Assembly: GCA_034927445.1 (NCBI GenBank)
Contig: JAYFPZ010000012.1
Span: 78,737-142,736, forward strand
DNA length: 64,000 bases
Reading direction: 5' to 3'
Source: PHAA01 sp034927445
GTDB lineage: Bacteria; Bacillota; Syntrophomonadia; Syntrophomonadales; Syntrophomonadaceae
Part shown: positions 32,667 to 42,900 of the stretch, piece after piece
Layout: each line of letters starts with the position of its first letter
How positions within the stretch are numbered: the first letter of the stretch is position 1
Translations under genes and position numbers: made by a program
Notes under the pieces: generated by a model
The model's database searches: none
What the model saw: only the letters and a program-made list of their open reading frames with translations
What the model was told of the DNA's origin: nothing

Positions 32667-33557
32667 TTATCTGAATACTTTTAAGGGTTGTAATTGGGTT
32701 CTGCCGTCATCATTCAAGCTTGCGGCTATGGCCACCAATCTTCCCTGAGGCTCGTATATCCGGACCAGTCCTGATTTCAATCCGTCTTCTACAGCCACGC
32801 GATTTCCGTTTAATATTCTATCCAGAACCTGCGGTTTGATTGAGACTTTTTCCAGGTGCCGCAACGGGTAATCGACGGGCTTGATTATAGTACCCCAATT
32901 ATCCTGATGCTGCTCAATTTCCTCCAGGGTATAAGACTCATCCAGCTTAAAGACCCCGGCCCGGGTGCGGGTTAAGGCTGCCATGTAGGCGCCGGTTCCC
33001 AATTCCTCCCCGATATCATGGCATAATGTTCGGATATAGGTACCCTTGGAACACTTTACTTCCATGCTTATCAAGGGACGGCCAGCTTTATCCCGTTCCA
33101 GGGATAGCACCTTCAGATATTGAATCTCAACTTCCCGTGCTTTCCGCTCGACTACAATACCCCGGCGGGCCAGGTCGTACAACCTTTCCCCTTGATAATG
33201 GACGGCGGAATACATGGGTGGTATTTGGCTTATTTTGCCCGTATAACGGGTCAGAATATGAACCAGCCCGGCTTCATCGAATTCCATGACCGGCCGGTAA
33301 CATATATTTCCCCAAGCATCCTGGGTATCAGATATACCTCCCAAAATCATATCGACCCGGTAGGTTTTATCGTCTGCACTTGCGTATTCTATAAGCCGGG
33401 TGGCAAGACCGACTGCCACCGGCAAAACCCCCTGCGCCATCGGGTCCAGCGTTCCCAGGTGGCCGAATTTGGTTTTGGGGATAATTCTTTTCAGCTTTTT
33501 TATGACATCAAAGGAGGTCATGCCCGAAGATTTGTTTACATTGATAAAACCATCCAC
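32667..33557 (-). CDS. truB: tRNA pseudouridine(55) synthase
   Basis: The 296-residue enzyme makes pseudouridine 55 in the T-loop of tRNAs. The catalytic aspartate is Asp38 in FGHLGTLDPMAQGVLPV. YKVDMILG-type and CSKGTYIRTLCHDIGE motifs follow, with a C-terminal PUA-like domain from about residue 235. It starts directly at the end of the nrnA gene with no gap. Confidence 0.97.
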   Translation of the reverse strand: MDGFINVNKSSGMTSFDVIKKLKRIIPKTKFGHLGTLDPMAQGVLPVAVGLATRLIEYASADDKTYRVDMILGGISDTQDAWGNICYRPVMEFDEAGLVHILTRYTGKISQIPPMYSAVHYQGERLYDLARRGIVVERKAREVEIQYLKVLSLERDKAGRPLISMEVKCSKGTYIRTLCHDIGEELGTGAYMAALTRTRAGVFKLDESYTLEEIEQHQDNWGTIIKPVDYPLRHLEKVSIKPQVLDRILNGNRVAVEDGLKSGLVRIYEPQGRLVAIAASLNDDGRTQLQPLKVFR

Positions 33558-34523
33558 TTAATTGACCACACTCTCCACCGCCATAATTACCTGACGCTCA
33601 GCCTCTTCCATGGTCCCTTCCCGTTTAGCCCCGGCGGCACGGCGGTGGCCGCCTCCTCCGAATTCGGCGGCAATAGCGGCTACATCCACTTCTCCTTTGG
33701 AACGAAAGCCCACTTTGATCAATCCCGGGCTTATTTCCCGAAACAGCAGACCTACTTCAACTCCTTTTACGGTCAAAGTGTGGTTGATTATACCTTCCGG
33801 GCAAATATCCTGGGCTCCTATCGCTTTTACCGCTTCATAATTCAAGACCATCCAGGCTATTTTGCCGTTGCTGCTAAAATTGATACTTTGCAGAGCCAGG
33901 CATAACAACTGTACCTCGGCCTTGCTTTTGGACTCAAACAGATTCAGTTTGACCAGGTCCAGATTGATTCCGATGTCCATCAGGGCAGCGGCCGTCCGGA
34001 AGGTGGAGCCGGTCGTGCTGTTATGCTGGAAGCAGCCGGTGTCCTGAACTATACCTATATAAAGGGCATGGGCCATATCAGGAGTTATTTCCACTTTTAA
34101 ATGGCATAGGAGTTCATACACGAGTTCGGCGGTGGAGGAAGACTGGCCATCAACATAGTTTAGGTTGCCGAACGCGGTATTACTCAGGTGATGATCAATA
34201 TTAACAGCAAATTTGCGACCGGCCAGAATATTGGCGGCCTGGTCGCCGACCCGTTCTTCATCCGAGCAGTCCAAAAATATTACGTTGTCAAACGGTTCCT
34301 GCAATTCCCGGACGGAACGGATAGCATCACAACCGGCCAGATATCCGTATATGGAAGGAACCGGGTCCTGTAAAAGCATCTGGACTTTCTTGCCTAATGA
34401 CAGGAGGCCCAGATACAAGCCAATTAAAGACCCGACACAGTCACCATCCGGGATTGAATGTCCAACCAGCAAATAATTGTCTTTTTGCTTGATTTCCCGC
34501 GCAATTTGCTCCCAGCTATTCAT
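33558..34523 (-). CDS. nrnA: DHH/DHHA1 phosphoesterase (NrnA-like)
   Basis: With the ATG at 34523 the product is 321 residues. Metal-binding motifs are HSIPDGDCVGS (His22, Asp26, Asp28), the LDCSDEERVG strand and IDHHLSNT; the DHHA1 end has EFGGGGHRRAAGA. NrnA degrades short oligoribonucleotides and dephosphorylates pAp, and may also act on cyclic dinucleotide products. The start lies within the last codons of rbfA (ATGAATAG overlap), so translation is coupled. Confidence 0.92.
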   Translation of the reverse strand: MNSWEQIAREIKQKDNYLLVGHSIPDGDCVGSLIGLYLGLLSLGKKVQMLLQDPVPSIYGYLAGCDAIRSVRELQEPFDNVIFLDCSDEERVGDQAANILAGRKFAVNIDHHLSNTAFGNLNYVDGQSSSTAELVYELLCHLKVEITPDMAHALYIGIVQDTGCFQHNSTTGSTFRTAAALMDIGINLDLVKLNLFESKSKAEVQLLCLALQSINFSSNGKIAWMVLNYEAVKAIGAQDICPEGIINHTLTVKGVEVGLLFREISPGLIKVGFRSKGEVDVAAIAAEFGGGGHRRAAGAKREGTMEEAERQVIMAVESVVN

Positions 34524-34893
34524 CGGTTCGTTCCTTTGGCGTCTGCGTTTCATGGAGACCCTCAAGCAAGGCGGCTATGTGAATGCCATGCTCAATCGAC
34601 TTATCCAGCCTGAAGTCCAGGTCCGGAGCGTGCCGCACCTGAATTACCCGGGCCAATTCGGTTCTTATAAATCCCCGCGCCTTTTGCAATAGCTTAAGGG
34701 TTTCGTCCTGTTTTTCTTCGCTGCCCAGCACACTGACATACACCCGGGCATGACTGATATCCTGAGGTATATCGACTCTGGTTACCGATACCGCGGTAAA
34801 ATCAAGGCGCGGATCCTTGAGGTGTTCCTGGATAATACCGGACAAAACCCGCTTTATTTCTACCGCCATTCTCTCTTGTCTGCGCTTTCCCAA
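34516..34893 (-). CDS. rbfA: Ribosome-binding factor A
   Basis: The 125-residue KH-fold protein starts KRRQERMAVEIKRVLSGIIQ and has DPRLDFTAVSVTRVDI and HARVYVSVLG. RbfA binds the 30S precursor and helps 16S rRNA maturation and cold adaptation. It comes right after infB in transcription, and the ylxP gene found between them in Bacillus is absent. A 36-base gap separates it from infB. Confidence 0.95.
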   Translation of the reverse strand: MGKRRQERMAVEIKRVLSGIIQEHLKDPRLDFTAVSVTRVDIPQDISHARVYVSVLGSEEKQDETLKLLQKARGFIRTELARVIQVRHAPDLDFRLDKSIEHGIHIAALLEGLHETQTPKERTDE

Positions 34894-34929
34894 ATCTTCA
34901 CCCCATTCCGGTGTTGAAATGGCGAGTAA

Positions 34930-37563
34930 TTATAATTCTCTCGCAATCTCTTCCATAACATAGGCTTCTATAATATCGCCCTCTCTGAGATCGTTGAAGT
35001 CCTTTACCCCAATTCCGCATTCATAGCCTTCCACAACTTCTTTAACATCATCCTTGAATCGTTTTAAAGATGATAGTTTTCCTTCATAAACAATAACCGA
35101 ATCTCTTAGAACCCTCATTTCAGCATTTCTCATCAGCTTGCCGTCAATAATGTAGGAGCCGGCAATGGTCCCGAAATTAGGAACTTTGAAAGTTTGCCGG
35201 ACTTCAGCCCGTCCCAGATATTTTTCCCTGTACTCGGGATCAAGCAATCCTTCCATGGCCTTTTTCACGTCATCAATGGCTTCGTAGATCACCCGGTACA
35301 AGCGGATGTCTATATTCTCATCTTCGCCATATTTGCGCGCCTTGACGTCGGGCCTGACGTTAAAACCGATGATGATGGCATTGGAGGCCGAAGCCAGCAT
35401 GACGTCAGTTTCGGTTATGGCGCCAACCGCTGAATGAATAACATTTACCTTGACTTCGTTGGTACTGAGTCTAAGCAGGGACTGAGCCAGAGCCTCAATG
35501 GAACCCTGTACGTCACCTTTAATTATCAGATTTAATTCTTTCATGCCGGTATTCTGCATCTGTTTGAAAAAATCATCCAGGGAGATCTTGCTGCTTTGCT
35601 TCTGGTCTTCCAGTTTCTTTTCGGTCAAACGCAGGCCGGCTATCTCTTTGGCGATCTTTTCATCACAGACCTGGAATTTTTCGCCTACTTCGGGAACTTC
35701 CGACCAGCCCGTGATCTCCACCGGCATGGACGGATAGGCCAAATCAACCCTGCGCCCGCGGTAATCGGTCATGGACCTGACTTTACACCAGGTGAAGCCA
35801 CAGACTATGCTATCACCGATTCTGAGGGTGCCTTTCTGCACCAGCAGGGTTGCTACCGCCCCCTTGCCTTTGTCCAACTGGGCTTCAATTACGACGCCTT
35901 CAGCCTTACGATCAGGGTTGGCTTTAAGATCGTTCATTTCAGCCACCAGCAATACCATTTCCAACAGATTTTCTATGCCCATGCCGTTTTTGGCTGATAC
36001 CGGAATGAACATGGTGTCTCCGCCCCACTCCTCGGGGACTATATTATATTCGGTAAGCTGCTGCATTACCTTATCCGGATTTACATCGGGTTTGTCCATT
36101 TTGTTCAGGGCCACCAGGAAAGGCACTTTGGCGGCCTTAATATGGTTGATGGCTTCAATGGTTTGAGGCATAACCCCATCATCCGCAGCTACGACCAGCA
36201 CCACAATGTCCGTAAGGTTTGCCCCCCTGGCTCTCATGGCGGTAAACGCTTCGTGCCCCGGCGTATCAATAAAGGTTATCCTGTTTCCATTGATCGTAAC
36301 CTGATAAGCCCCAATGTGCTGGGTAATACCACCTGCTTCACCCGAGACTACGTCAGCTTTGCGAATTTTGTCCAGCAATGAGGTTTTACCGTGATCGACA
36401 TGACCCATGACGGTTACAATGGGAGAGCGTAGAATCAAGCTCTCTTCACTGTCCACGATCTCCTCCAGCATCTGCTCTTCCTGGCTGAGTTCCCGTTCAA
36501 CGGTTACATCATACAAGCTGGCGATTATTTCAACTGTATCAAAATCGATTTCCTGGTTTATAGTCGCCATTATCCCCAGTTCCATCAATTTCTTGACGAT
36601 CTCCGCGGAACCCTTGGCCAGTTTTTCAGCCAATTCTCTTACCTGGATGGAATCTCCCACGGTGATGTGTTCAGGAGTTTGCAATACCAGTTCTTCCTTT
36701 TTCTTCTTATGTTTGCCCTTTTTCTGGGGACGGCTGTAATCCTTGGTAAACTGCGGTTTGGATTGTATGGTTTTTTTGCCGGGTTTACCCTGGTTATTGG
36801 TATATCCTGGTTTTCTAAGGTTACTCTGCTCAGCATCGCTTGACCGGGGTGTTTGATTATACCCCTGGTTGGATTTCTTCTCAAAAGGTTTAGGCGAACT
36901 CCCTTTACCCGGGGGCCCGGGGCGTTGCTCCGGGCCGCGCGGTGCCGGCGTTGTTGGTCTGGGAACATGGGCAGACCTCGGCGTATTCTGCCGATTATCG
37001 GTTGAAACGGCGGTATGCGGCTTATTAAATCCAGGCGGTCGCTGGTCGGGTCTCGGGGGCATCCCCGGCCTAAAAGCCTGACTTGGTTTATTCTGATTAT
37101 GAGGCGATGCGGGTTTTGAAACAGGAGGGGGGCCACCCGACCGGTTCTGGTTGTCAGGACGCCGCTCGGAACGCGGGCCTGCGGCTCCGCTGCTACGTAC
37201 ACCTGCGCCCTGATTTCGGCCTTGAAAACCAGGCTTTGGTTGTAAATCGGCCCGGGGTTTTGTTTCTTTTTGCGTTTTTCCGGCATCGGTTCTGGAACCC
37301 TGGCTAGACTCCTTGCGAGGCGGCGCCGGAGGTATGGATCGAGCCGCTGGGGGAGCAGGCTCACTGGACGGTTTCTCCTGCACAGCTTTTGGAACCGGGC
37401 CTGATTGATCTCCCAGGCGTTTTCTGACCCAGGTAGCCTGTGAGTCTTCCATCGTACTCATATGATTTTTGACATCCAAACCTAATTTCTGCAGGGTATC
37501 AACCATTTCCTTGCTTGGTATCCCCAACTCTTTCGCTAATTCATGTACTCTTATTTTTGCCAT
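34930..37563 (-). CDS. infB: Translation initiation factor IF-2
   Basis: The protein has 877 residues. It has a small N-terminal domain (RVHELAKELGIPSKEMVDTL), then a long low-complexity linker of about 230 residues rich in Pro, Gln, Arg and Lys, then the conserved IF2-N segment (VRELAEKLAKGSAEIVKKL). The GTPase domain follows (G1 GHVDHGKT at about 386-393, DTPGHEAF, NKMDKP), with two beta-barrel domains. It places initiator tRNA on the 30S subunit. The linker is proline-rich and unusually long, though such linkers vary widely. Confidence 0.97.
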   Translation of the reverse strand: MAKIRVHELAKELGIPSKEMVDTLQKLGLDVKNHMSTMEDSQATWVRKRLGDQSGPVPKAVQEKPSSEPAPPAARSIPPAPPRKESSQGSRTDAGKTQKETKPRADLQPKPGFQGRNQGAGVRSSGAAGPRSERRPDNQNRSGGPPPVSKPASPHNQNKPSQAFRPGMPPRPDQRPPGFNKPHTAVSTDNRQNTPRSAHVPRPTTPAPRGPEQRPGPPGKGSSPKPFEKKSNQGYNQTPRSSDAEQSNLRKPGYTNNQGKPGKKTIQSKPQFTKDYSRPQKKGKHKKKKEELVLQTPEHITVGDSIQVRELAEKLAKGSAEIVKKLMELGIMATINQEIDFDTVEIIASLYDVTVERELSQEEQMLEEIVDSEESLILRSPIVTVMGHVDHGKTSLLDKIRKADVVSGEAGGITQHIGAYQVTINGNRITFIDTPGHEAFTAMRARGANLTDIVVLVVAADDGVMPQTIEAINHIKAAKVPFLVALNKMDKPDVNPDKVMQQLTEYNIVPEEWGGDTMFIPVSAKNGMGIENLLEMVLLVAEMNDLKANPDRKAEGVVIEAQLDKGKGAVATLLVQKGTLRIGDSIVCGFTWCKVRSMTDYRGRRVDLAYPSMPVEITGWSEVPEVGEKFQVCDEKIAKEIAGLRLTEKKLEDQKQSSKISLDDFFKQMQNTGMKELNLIIKGDVQGSIEALAQSLLRLSTNEVKVNVIHSAVGAITETDVMLASASNAIIIGFNVRPDVKARKYGEDENIDIRLYRVIYEAIDDVKKAMEGLLDPEYREKYLGRAEVRQTFKVPNFGTIAGSYIIDGKLMRNAEMRVLRDSVIVYEGKLSSLKRFKDDVKEVVEGYECGIGVKDFNDLREGDIIEAYVMEEIAREL

Positions 37564-37895
37564 TCATCCACCCCCATACTTTCTGCCTCCATACCGGCTG
37601 CGGTGACAGCTTGCATAATCGCATCCGCTATTCCTGCATCATTTATAGTCACTGCCACTCGATATTCTTTTCCGATACTATCTCCGATATCATACCTGCT
37701 TCCCAGAGTTATCCAGGGAATGTTATGTTTCATACAGTATTTCAATAATAAATCCTGTGAGTTCAAAGCTATATCTTTACTCATAAGCAGCATGCGGGCC
37801 TGGTTCTTCATTATACTGGCGGCTGCCGCCTTGACCCCTGATGATGCTTTGCCGGCCCGCTGGGCAATGCCGATGAGGCTGTAAACTTTTTTCAC
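37551..37895 (-). CDS. L7Ae-family RNA-binding protein (YlxQ-like)
   Basis: The protein is about 114 residues and belongs to the L7Ae/L30e/S12e/Gadd45 family: VYSLIGIAQRAGKASSGVKAAA at the start and AQMLLMSKDIA-type strands next, with ITLGSRYDIGDSIGK near the middle. YlxQ of Bacillus occupies the same place between ylxR and infB and probably binds kink-turn RNA, but its target is unknown. The GTG at 37895 is favoured because GGTGG lies at good spacing. The gene overlaps the infB start by 13 bases. Confidence 0.85.
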   Translation of the reverse strand: MKKVYSLIGIAQRAGKASSGVKAAAASIMKNQARMLLMSKDIALNSQDLLLKYCMKHNIPWITLGSRYDIGDSIGKEYRVAVTINDAGIADAIMQAVTAAGMEAESMGVDEWQK

Positions 37896-37921
37896 GAAGA
37901 CCACCCACCTTTGTTATGGTG

Positions 37922-38191
37922 TTATGGGCTTTGCAACTGTCCTTTGATAAGGTTGAGTACTTCCTCACTAATTTCCTGCTGCAGGGCTTTCTGCAGTCTT
38001 TTGCCTTTAACGGCTAAATTCAGGCACTCCGGGTCAGCGCAGACATAGGCGCCGCGTCCGGACTTTTTCCCGGTAGGATCGAGAGCAACTGATCCATCCG
38101 GGGTTCTGACTACCCGAATCAGTTCTTTCTTGTTCTTCATTACCCTGCAGCCCACGCACATACGCTGGGGTAATTTTCGCTCTTTAGGCAT
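37922..38191 (-). CDS. YlxR family protein (RnpM-like)
   Basis: The 89-residue DUF448 protein has a signature RMCVGCRVMKNKKELIRVVR and a GRGAYVCADPECL motif in the second half. YlxR has been reported to bind RNase P RNA and to modulate its activity in Firmicutes (RnpM). The ATG at 38191 is used because it lies in the last codons of nusA (overlap of eight bases), as in other genomes. An earlier in-frame start would add an unusual arginine-rich leader. Confidence 0.9.
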   Translation of the reverse strand: MPKERKLPQRMCVGCRVMKNKKELIRVVRTPDGSVALDPTGKKSGRGAYVCADPECLNLAVKGKRLQKALQQEISEEVLNLIKGQLQSP

Positions 38192-39239
38192 CCAGTTCGG
38201 TCTCCTCCTGAGCCTGGCTCTCACTCTTTATATCAATTTTCCAACCAGTCAGCTTGGCTGCCAGGCGGGCGTTTTGACCCTCCTTACCAATCGCCAGGGA
38301 GAGCTGGTAATCGGGAACGATCACTCGAGCTTTCTTGCCCTCCCCTTCTATCTCCACTGAAAGCACTTTGGAGGGGCTCAAAGCATTGGCGATAAATTTC
38401 TCGGGATCTTTGTTGAATTTGATTATATCAATTTTTTCACCGTTTAACTCGTTAACAATATTTTGTACCCTAATCCCGCGGGGTCCAACACACGCTCCCA
38501 CCGAATCGATTTTCTCATCCATGGAGTAAACCGAAATCTTGGAACGGGAACCGGCTTCCCGGGCAATGGTCTTTATTTCCACCAGGCCTTCGTATATCTC
38601 CGGTACCTCAAGTTCAAACAAACGCTTTAGAAAGTAGGGATGAGTACGGGATATAAATACACTGGGACCCTTGGAGCTGTTTTTCACTTCATAAATATAG
38701 CCTTTTACTCTCTGCCCGACCTCATACCTTTCGGAAGCGATCTGGTCCGATGGCAGCATGATTCCCTCGGTTCTGCCCAGGTTAACCACGACCGTTTTTG
38801 ATTCTATTCTCTGGATGCTGCCGGTTACAATTTCTCCTTCCCGTTCGGAAAACTCTTCAAAAATAAGGCTGCGCTCCGCTTCCCGCAGTTTTTGCACGAC
38901 AACCTGCTTGGCCGTTTGGGCGGCTATACGTCCGAAGTTGGAAGGGGTAACTTCAACATTTACGACTGTATCCTCGGTAGCTGCGGGATCCAATTCCTGC
39001 GCTTCCGGCAATGAGATCTCCGTGCACGGGTCTTTAACCTCGGCACTAACCCGTTTTTGGGCATAAACCTGCACTTCCCCGGTAATTTCATTCAGCTCTA
39101 CGCTGACATTCTGTGAGGTGCCAAAGTTCTTTTTATAAGCTGTATTCAAAGCTGATTTTATGGCTTCAATCAATGCCCTCTGCGGAATACCTCTTTCTTT
39201 TTCCAATTCTCTTAAAGCCAGGATGAGTTCATGGGACAT
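38184..39239 (-). CDS. nusA: Transcription termination/antitermination factor NusA
   Basis: The 351-residue protein has a polymerase-binding N-terminal domain (residues 1-125), an S1 domain (GEIVTGSIQRIESKTVVVNLG), and KH1/KH2 domains (VGACVGPRGIRVQNIVNEL; SLAIGKEGQNARLAAKLTGW). It lacks the C-terminal acidic repeats of Proteobacteria, as usual in Firmicutes. It binds RNA polymerase and nascent RNA at pauses and terminators. It follows rimP after 12 bases and overlaps ylxR. Confidence 0.97.
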   Translation of the reverse strand: MSHELILALRELEKERGIPQRALIEAIKSALNTAYKKNFGTSQNVSVELNEITGEVQVYAQKRVSAEVKDPCTEISLPEAQELDPAATEDTVVNVEVTPSNFGRIAAQTAKQVVVQKLREAERSLIFEEFSEREGEIVTGSIQRIESKTVVVNLGRTEGIMLPSDQIASERYEVGQRVKGYIYEVKNSSKGPSVFISRTHPYFLKRLFELEVPEIYEGLVEIKTIAREAGSRSKISVYSMDEKIDSVGACVGPRGIRVQNIVNELNGEKIDIIKFNKDPEKFIANALSPSKVLSVEIEGEGKKARVIVPDYQLSLAIGKEGQNARLAAKLTGWKIDIKSESQAQEETELDA

Positions 39240-39251
39240 TTTTCTTCCTCC

Positions 39252-39713
39252 TTATATATCTGGATACAGTCGGACTACAGATATCGCTTCACGATTCAAA
39301 TGTACAATCTTGTCATCCATCTTCAAATCCAGAGTAGCAGGATTGACCTCGGCCAAAACCCCTATAAATTTCTTTTTGCCATCCACCGGCTGTGAGGTCT
39401 TAACCAAAACTCTGGACCCCCGGTATTTAATAAAATCGCTTTCCTGTTTCAGGGCTCGGTCTATTCCGGGGGACGAGACTTCCAGGTAGTCATAATCCAG
39501 ATCCTCCAGGCTGTCGATATAGTCTTTGACAGCCCGGGTGGCAGCTACGCAGGTATCCGTATCTACACCCTGGGCAGTATCAATATAGATCCTTAAAGTC
39601 AGCCCGTGTGGTTCTTTTTGAAACTCCAAATCATATAGGTCTACGGCGATAGCTCGCAGTTTTTCAGCTATGACGGCTCTTGCCTCCGGGCTTATAGCTT
39701 TGCGGGCAGTCAT
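39252..39713 (-). CDS. rimP: Ribosome maturation factor RimP
   Basis: The protein has 153 residues. The N-terminal alpha/beta domain has VDLYDLEFQKEPHGLTLRIYID and EVSSPGIDRAL, and the C-terminal SH3-like barrel starts near FIKYRGSRVLVKT. RimP is needed for 30S subunit assembly. It is the first gene of the rimP-nusA-ylxR-ylxQ-infB unit, and the upstream hairpin at 39758-39787 separates it from polC. Confidence 0.95.
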   Translation of the reverse strand: MTARKAISPEARAVIAEKLRAIAVDLYDLEFQKEPHGLTLRIYIDTAQGVDTDTCVAATRAVKDYIDSLEDLDYDYLEVSSPGIDRALKQESDFIKYRGSRVLVKTSQPVDGKKKFIGVLAEVNPATLDLKMDDKIVHLNREAISVVRLYPDI

Positions 39714-39757
39714 TTTTACGCCTCCTGGGTTTGGTATTATTTCCTGGCAATTACAAT

Positions 39758-39787
39758 AGAAAGAGTGGGCCGTTACCCACTCTTTCT
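39758..39787 (-). terminator. Intrinsic terminator between polC and rimP
   Basis: AGAAAGAGTGGG pairs with CCCACTCTTTCT around a six-base loop, on the minus strand after the polC stop. It separates the polC unit from the rimP-nusA unit. Confidence 0.8.
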
Positions 39788-39918
39788 AATAAATATTAGC
39801 AAGAATATACTAAGAGTATAACACATTGCCATTTTATTATTCAAGTATTCAAGTTTATAGCCAGTTTATCGTGTACACGGGGCCCCAATTCTGATCGTCT
39901 GCCAGCAGAAACCGAAGC

Positions 39919-42900
39919 TCAGGCGAAAAGACTTATCTGGTTCTTTTCCGGTAAACCGGCAAAACAATTCTCTTTGCGCAGCATGTCCATGGCGCTTTTG
40001 TTTAACCTGGTCCGCACTTGAAAATCCTCGACCGACATATATTCGCCATCGTTCCTGCTGTTGGTTACCCCTTGGGCCGCGGCGGCGCCAATATTGGGCA
40101 GCGCTGCAAACGGCAGAATGAGGCCGCTTTCAGTCAATTTGAACTTGCGGGCATCGGATTTATAAATGTCTACCGGTTGGAAGTGATAACCCCGCGCGTA
40201 CATTTCCAGGGCCAATTCCAAAATAGTTAAAAGCTTCTTCTCTTTCTGGGAGGCGCCGTAGCCCAGTTGGTTAATCTCTTGAATTCGGCGGCGCACCGCT
40301 TCATACCCGCCTAGGATTGTTTCCGCCTCAAAATCCTCCGCCCTGATCCCGAAGAAACTGGCGTAGAATGCCAGGGGATAGTTTATTTTGAACCAGGCGA
40401 TGCGGTAGGCCATGGTTACATAGGCCACGGCATGGGCTTTGGGGAACATATACTTTATTTTCTGACAGGACGTAATATACCACTCCGGCACCGCGCATTG
40501 CTCCATGATTTCAACATCTTTGGGTTTTAGGCCTTTACCTTTGCGCACCTTTTCCATAATTCCGAACGCTTCAATTTTATTCATGTTTTGATTTATCAAA
40601 TAGGTCATAATATCATCACGGGTGCAGATAACCTCGTTCAAAGTAGCGGTTTTATCCGCAATCAGAGTCTGGGCGTTGTTGACCCACACATCGGTTCCGT
40701 GGGAAAGGCCGCTGATCCGCACCAATTCTGAAAAGGTAGTGGGCCGGGTGGCTTCCAGCATCTGCCTGACAAAAGGCGTGCCGAATTCGGGGATGCCATA
40801 AGTGCCAACGGTGCTGTCGATATCTTGGGGTGAAACCCCCAGAGGAGCCACCCCGGAAAACAACTGCATGGTTTCCTTATCGGACAGGCTTATGCTGGAG
40901 GCTTTAATCCCGGTCAAATCTTCCAATTCTTTTATAACGGTGGGATCGTCATGTCCCAGTATATCCAGCTTGACCAGTTGGTCACCGATGGCATGATACT
41001 CAAAGTGGGTGGTAACCACTCCGGAATCTTTATTGTCAGCCGGGTGCTGCAAGGGGGTAAAATCCAAAATGTTGCTGTCTTTCGGCACCACGATCAGGCC
41101 GCCGGGATGCTGTCCGGTAGTTCTGCGGACCCCGGAAACTCCCCGAGCCAGGCGGGCAACCTCTGATTCCTTGACCTCCAGTCCCTGCTTCTCCATATAC
41201 TTTTTAACAAAGCCATAAGCAGTTTTATCGGCAATGGTGGATATGGTACCGGCCCGAAATACATTCGAGCTGCCGAACAATTCTTCCACATATTGGTGGG
41301 CCCGGCTCTGATAGTCGCCTGAAAAGTTCAGGTCGATATCAGGAACCTTGTCACCCTCAAATCCCATGAAGGTCTCAAAAGGTATGTCAAACCCGTTTTT
41401 ATACAATTGCTGGCCGCATTCCGGGCATTGCTTATCTTCGAGATCGGCTCCGCACCCCATACTGTTCTCTATAAATTCACTGTAATGGCAGCGGCGGCAA
41501 ATATAATGCGGGGGCAGGGCATTGACTTCGGTAATGCCGGTAAAAAATGCCACCAGGGAGGACCCCACTGATCCCCGGGAGCCTACCAGATAGCCGTCTT
41601 CATTTGATTTCTTTACCAGTTTGTGAGCGATCAGATAGAGCACGGAGAAACCATGTCCTATAATGGAAGCCAGTTCACGTTTAATGCGCTCCTCCACTAT
41701 AGCCGGCAGTTCAGGTCCGTACACCGCATGCGCATTATGCCAGGTAAGCTCGGTGATTTCGTTTTCCGCCCCCTCTATCTGGGGCGGATAAAACCCGTCC
41801 GGGACAGGTTTTATCTCATCAATCATATCGGCAATCAGGGCGGGATTTTCGATCACCACGCGCCGTGCTTCCGTTTCACCCAGATAGGCGAACTCATCCA
41901 GCATCTCCGCGGTGGTGCGGAAATACAGAGGAAGCTCTTCTTCCGCGTCCTCAAAGGATTGTCCCACCTTAATGATCGTGCGGAATTTCTCATGCTGAGG
42001 GTCCAAAAAGTGGACATCGCCGGTGGCAACCACCGGTTTCCGGTAAGTTTGGCCCAGCTTGACGATGGCCCGGTTAATATCGGCCAATTCTTCTTCTGAT
42101 TTGACCAGCCCCTTGCGCAGCATAAAAGCATTGTTGCCCAGCGGCTGAATTTCCAAATAATCATAAAAGGAAACGATGGTCTCCAGCTCTGCCGGGGTTG
42201 CACCCCGCAGCAGGGCACGATAAAGTTCGCCGGCTTCACAGGCGGTGCCCAGCAACAGCCCCTCCCGGCATTTGTCCAGTTCCCGGCGCGGAATGCGGGG
42301 CTGCCGGTAGAAGTATTCCAGATAGCTAGTACTGACCAGCTGGTAAAGGTTTCTTAGCCCGGTGCGATTGCGGGCCAGCAGAATAATATGATAGGGGCGT
42401 TCTTTTTTATCTTCCTCGACCAGATATCCTTCCACCCCATAAATGATCTTCAGTTTATGATCACTTTTCTGGTTCACCTCGCGCAAAGCGTCATAGGCAA
42501 CCGGAAAGGCCTGAATACAACCGTGGTCGGTAATTGCCACCGCCGGGTGTTTCCATTGGGCGGCCCGGCGGACAAGCTCCTTAATCTCGGTTAAGCCGTC
42601 CATAGCGCTCATTTTGGTATGAGCATGCAGCTCAACTCTTTTTTCAGCACTGGTATCATCCCGCTGGTTTTTCTCCAACTGGGCATATTGTTCCATAAAT
42701 AAGGCCGTTTCCTTTATGCGCTTGTCCCAGCGGATGCTCCCTTTCACTTTGAGGCGGTCACCCACCTGTATCTTATCATCGTCATTTTTGTTCCAATAGG
42801 TTTTAACCGCTATGGTATCGCTGAAATCCGTCAGATAATAATAGACCGAGAGGCGCCCGTCCGGGAACACAAACACATCTTTATTCCAGACTTCTCCTTC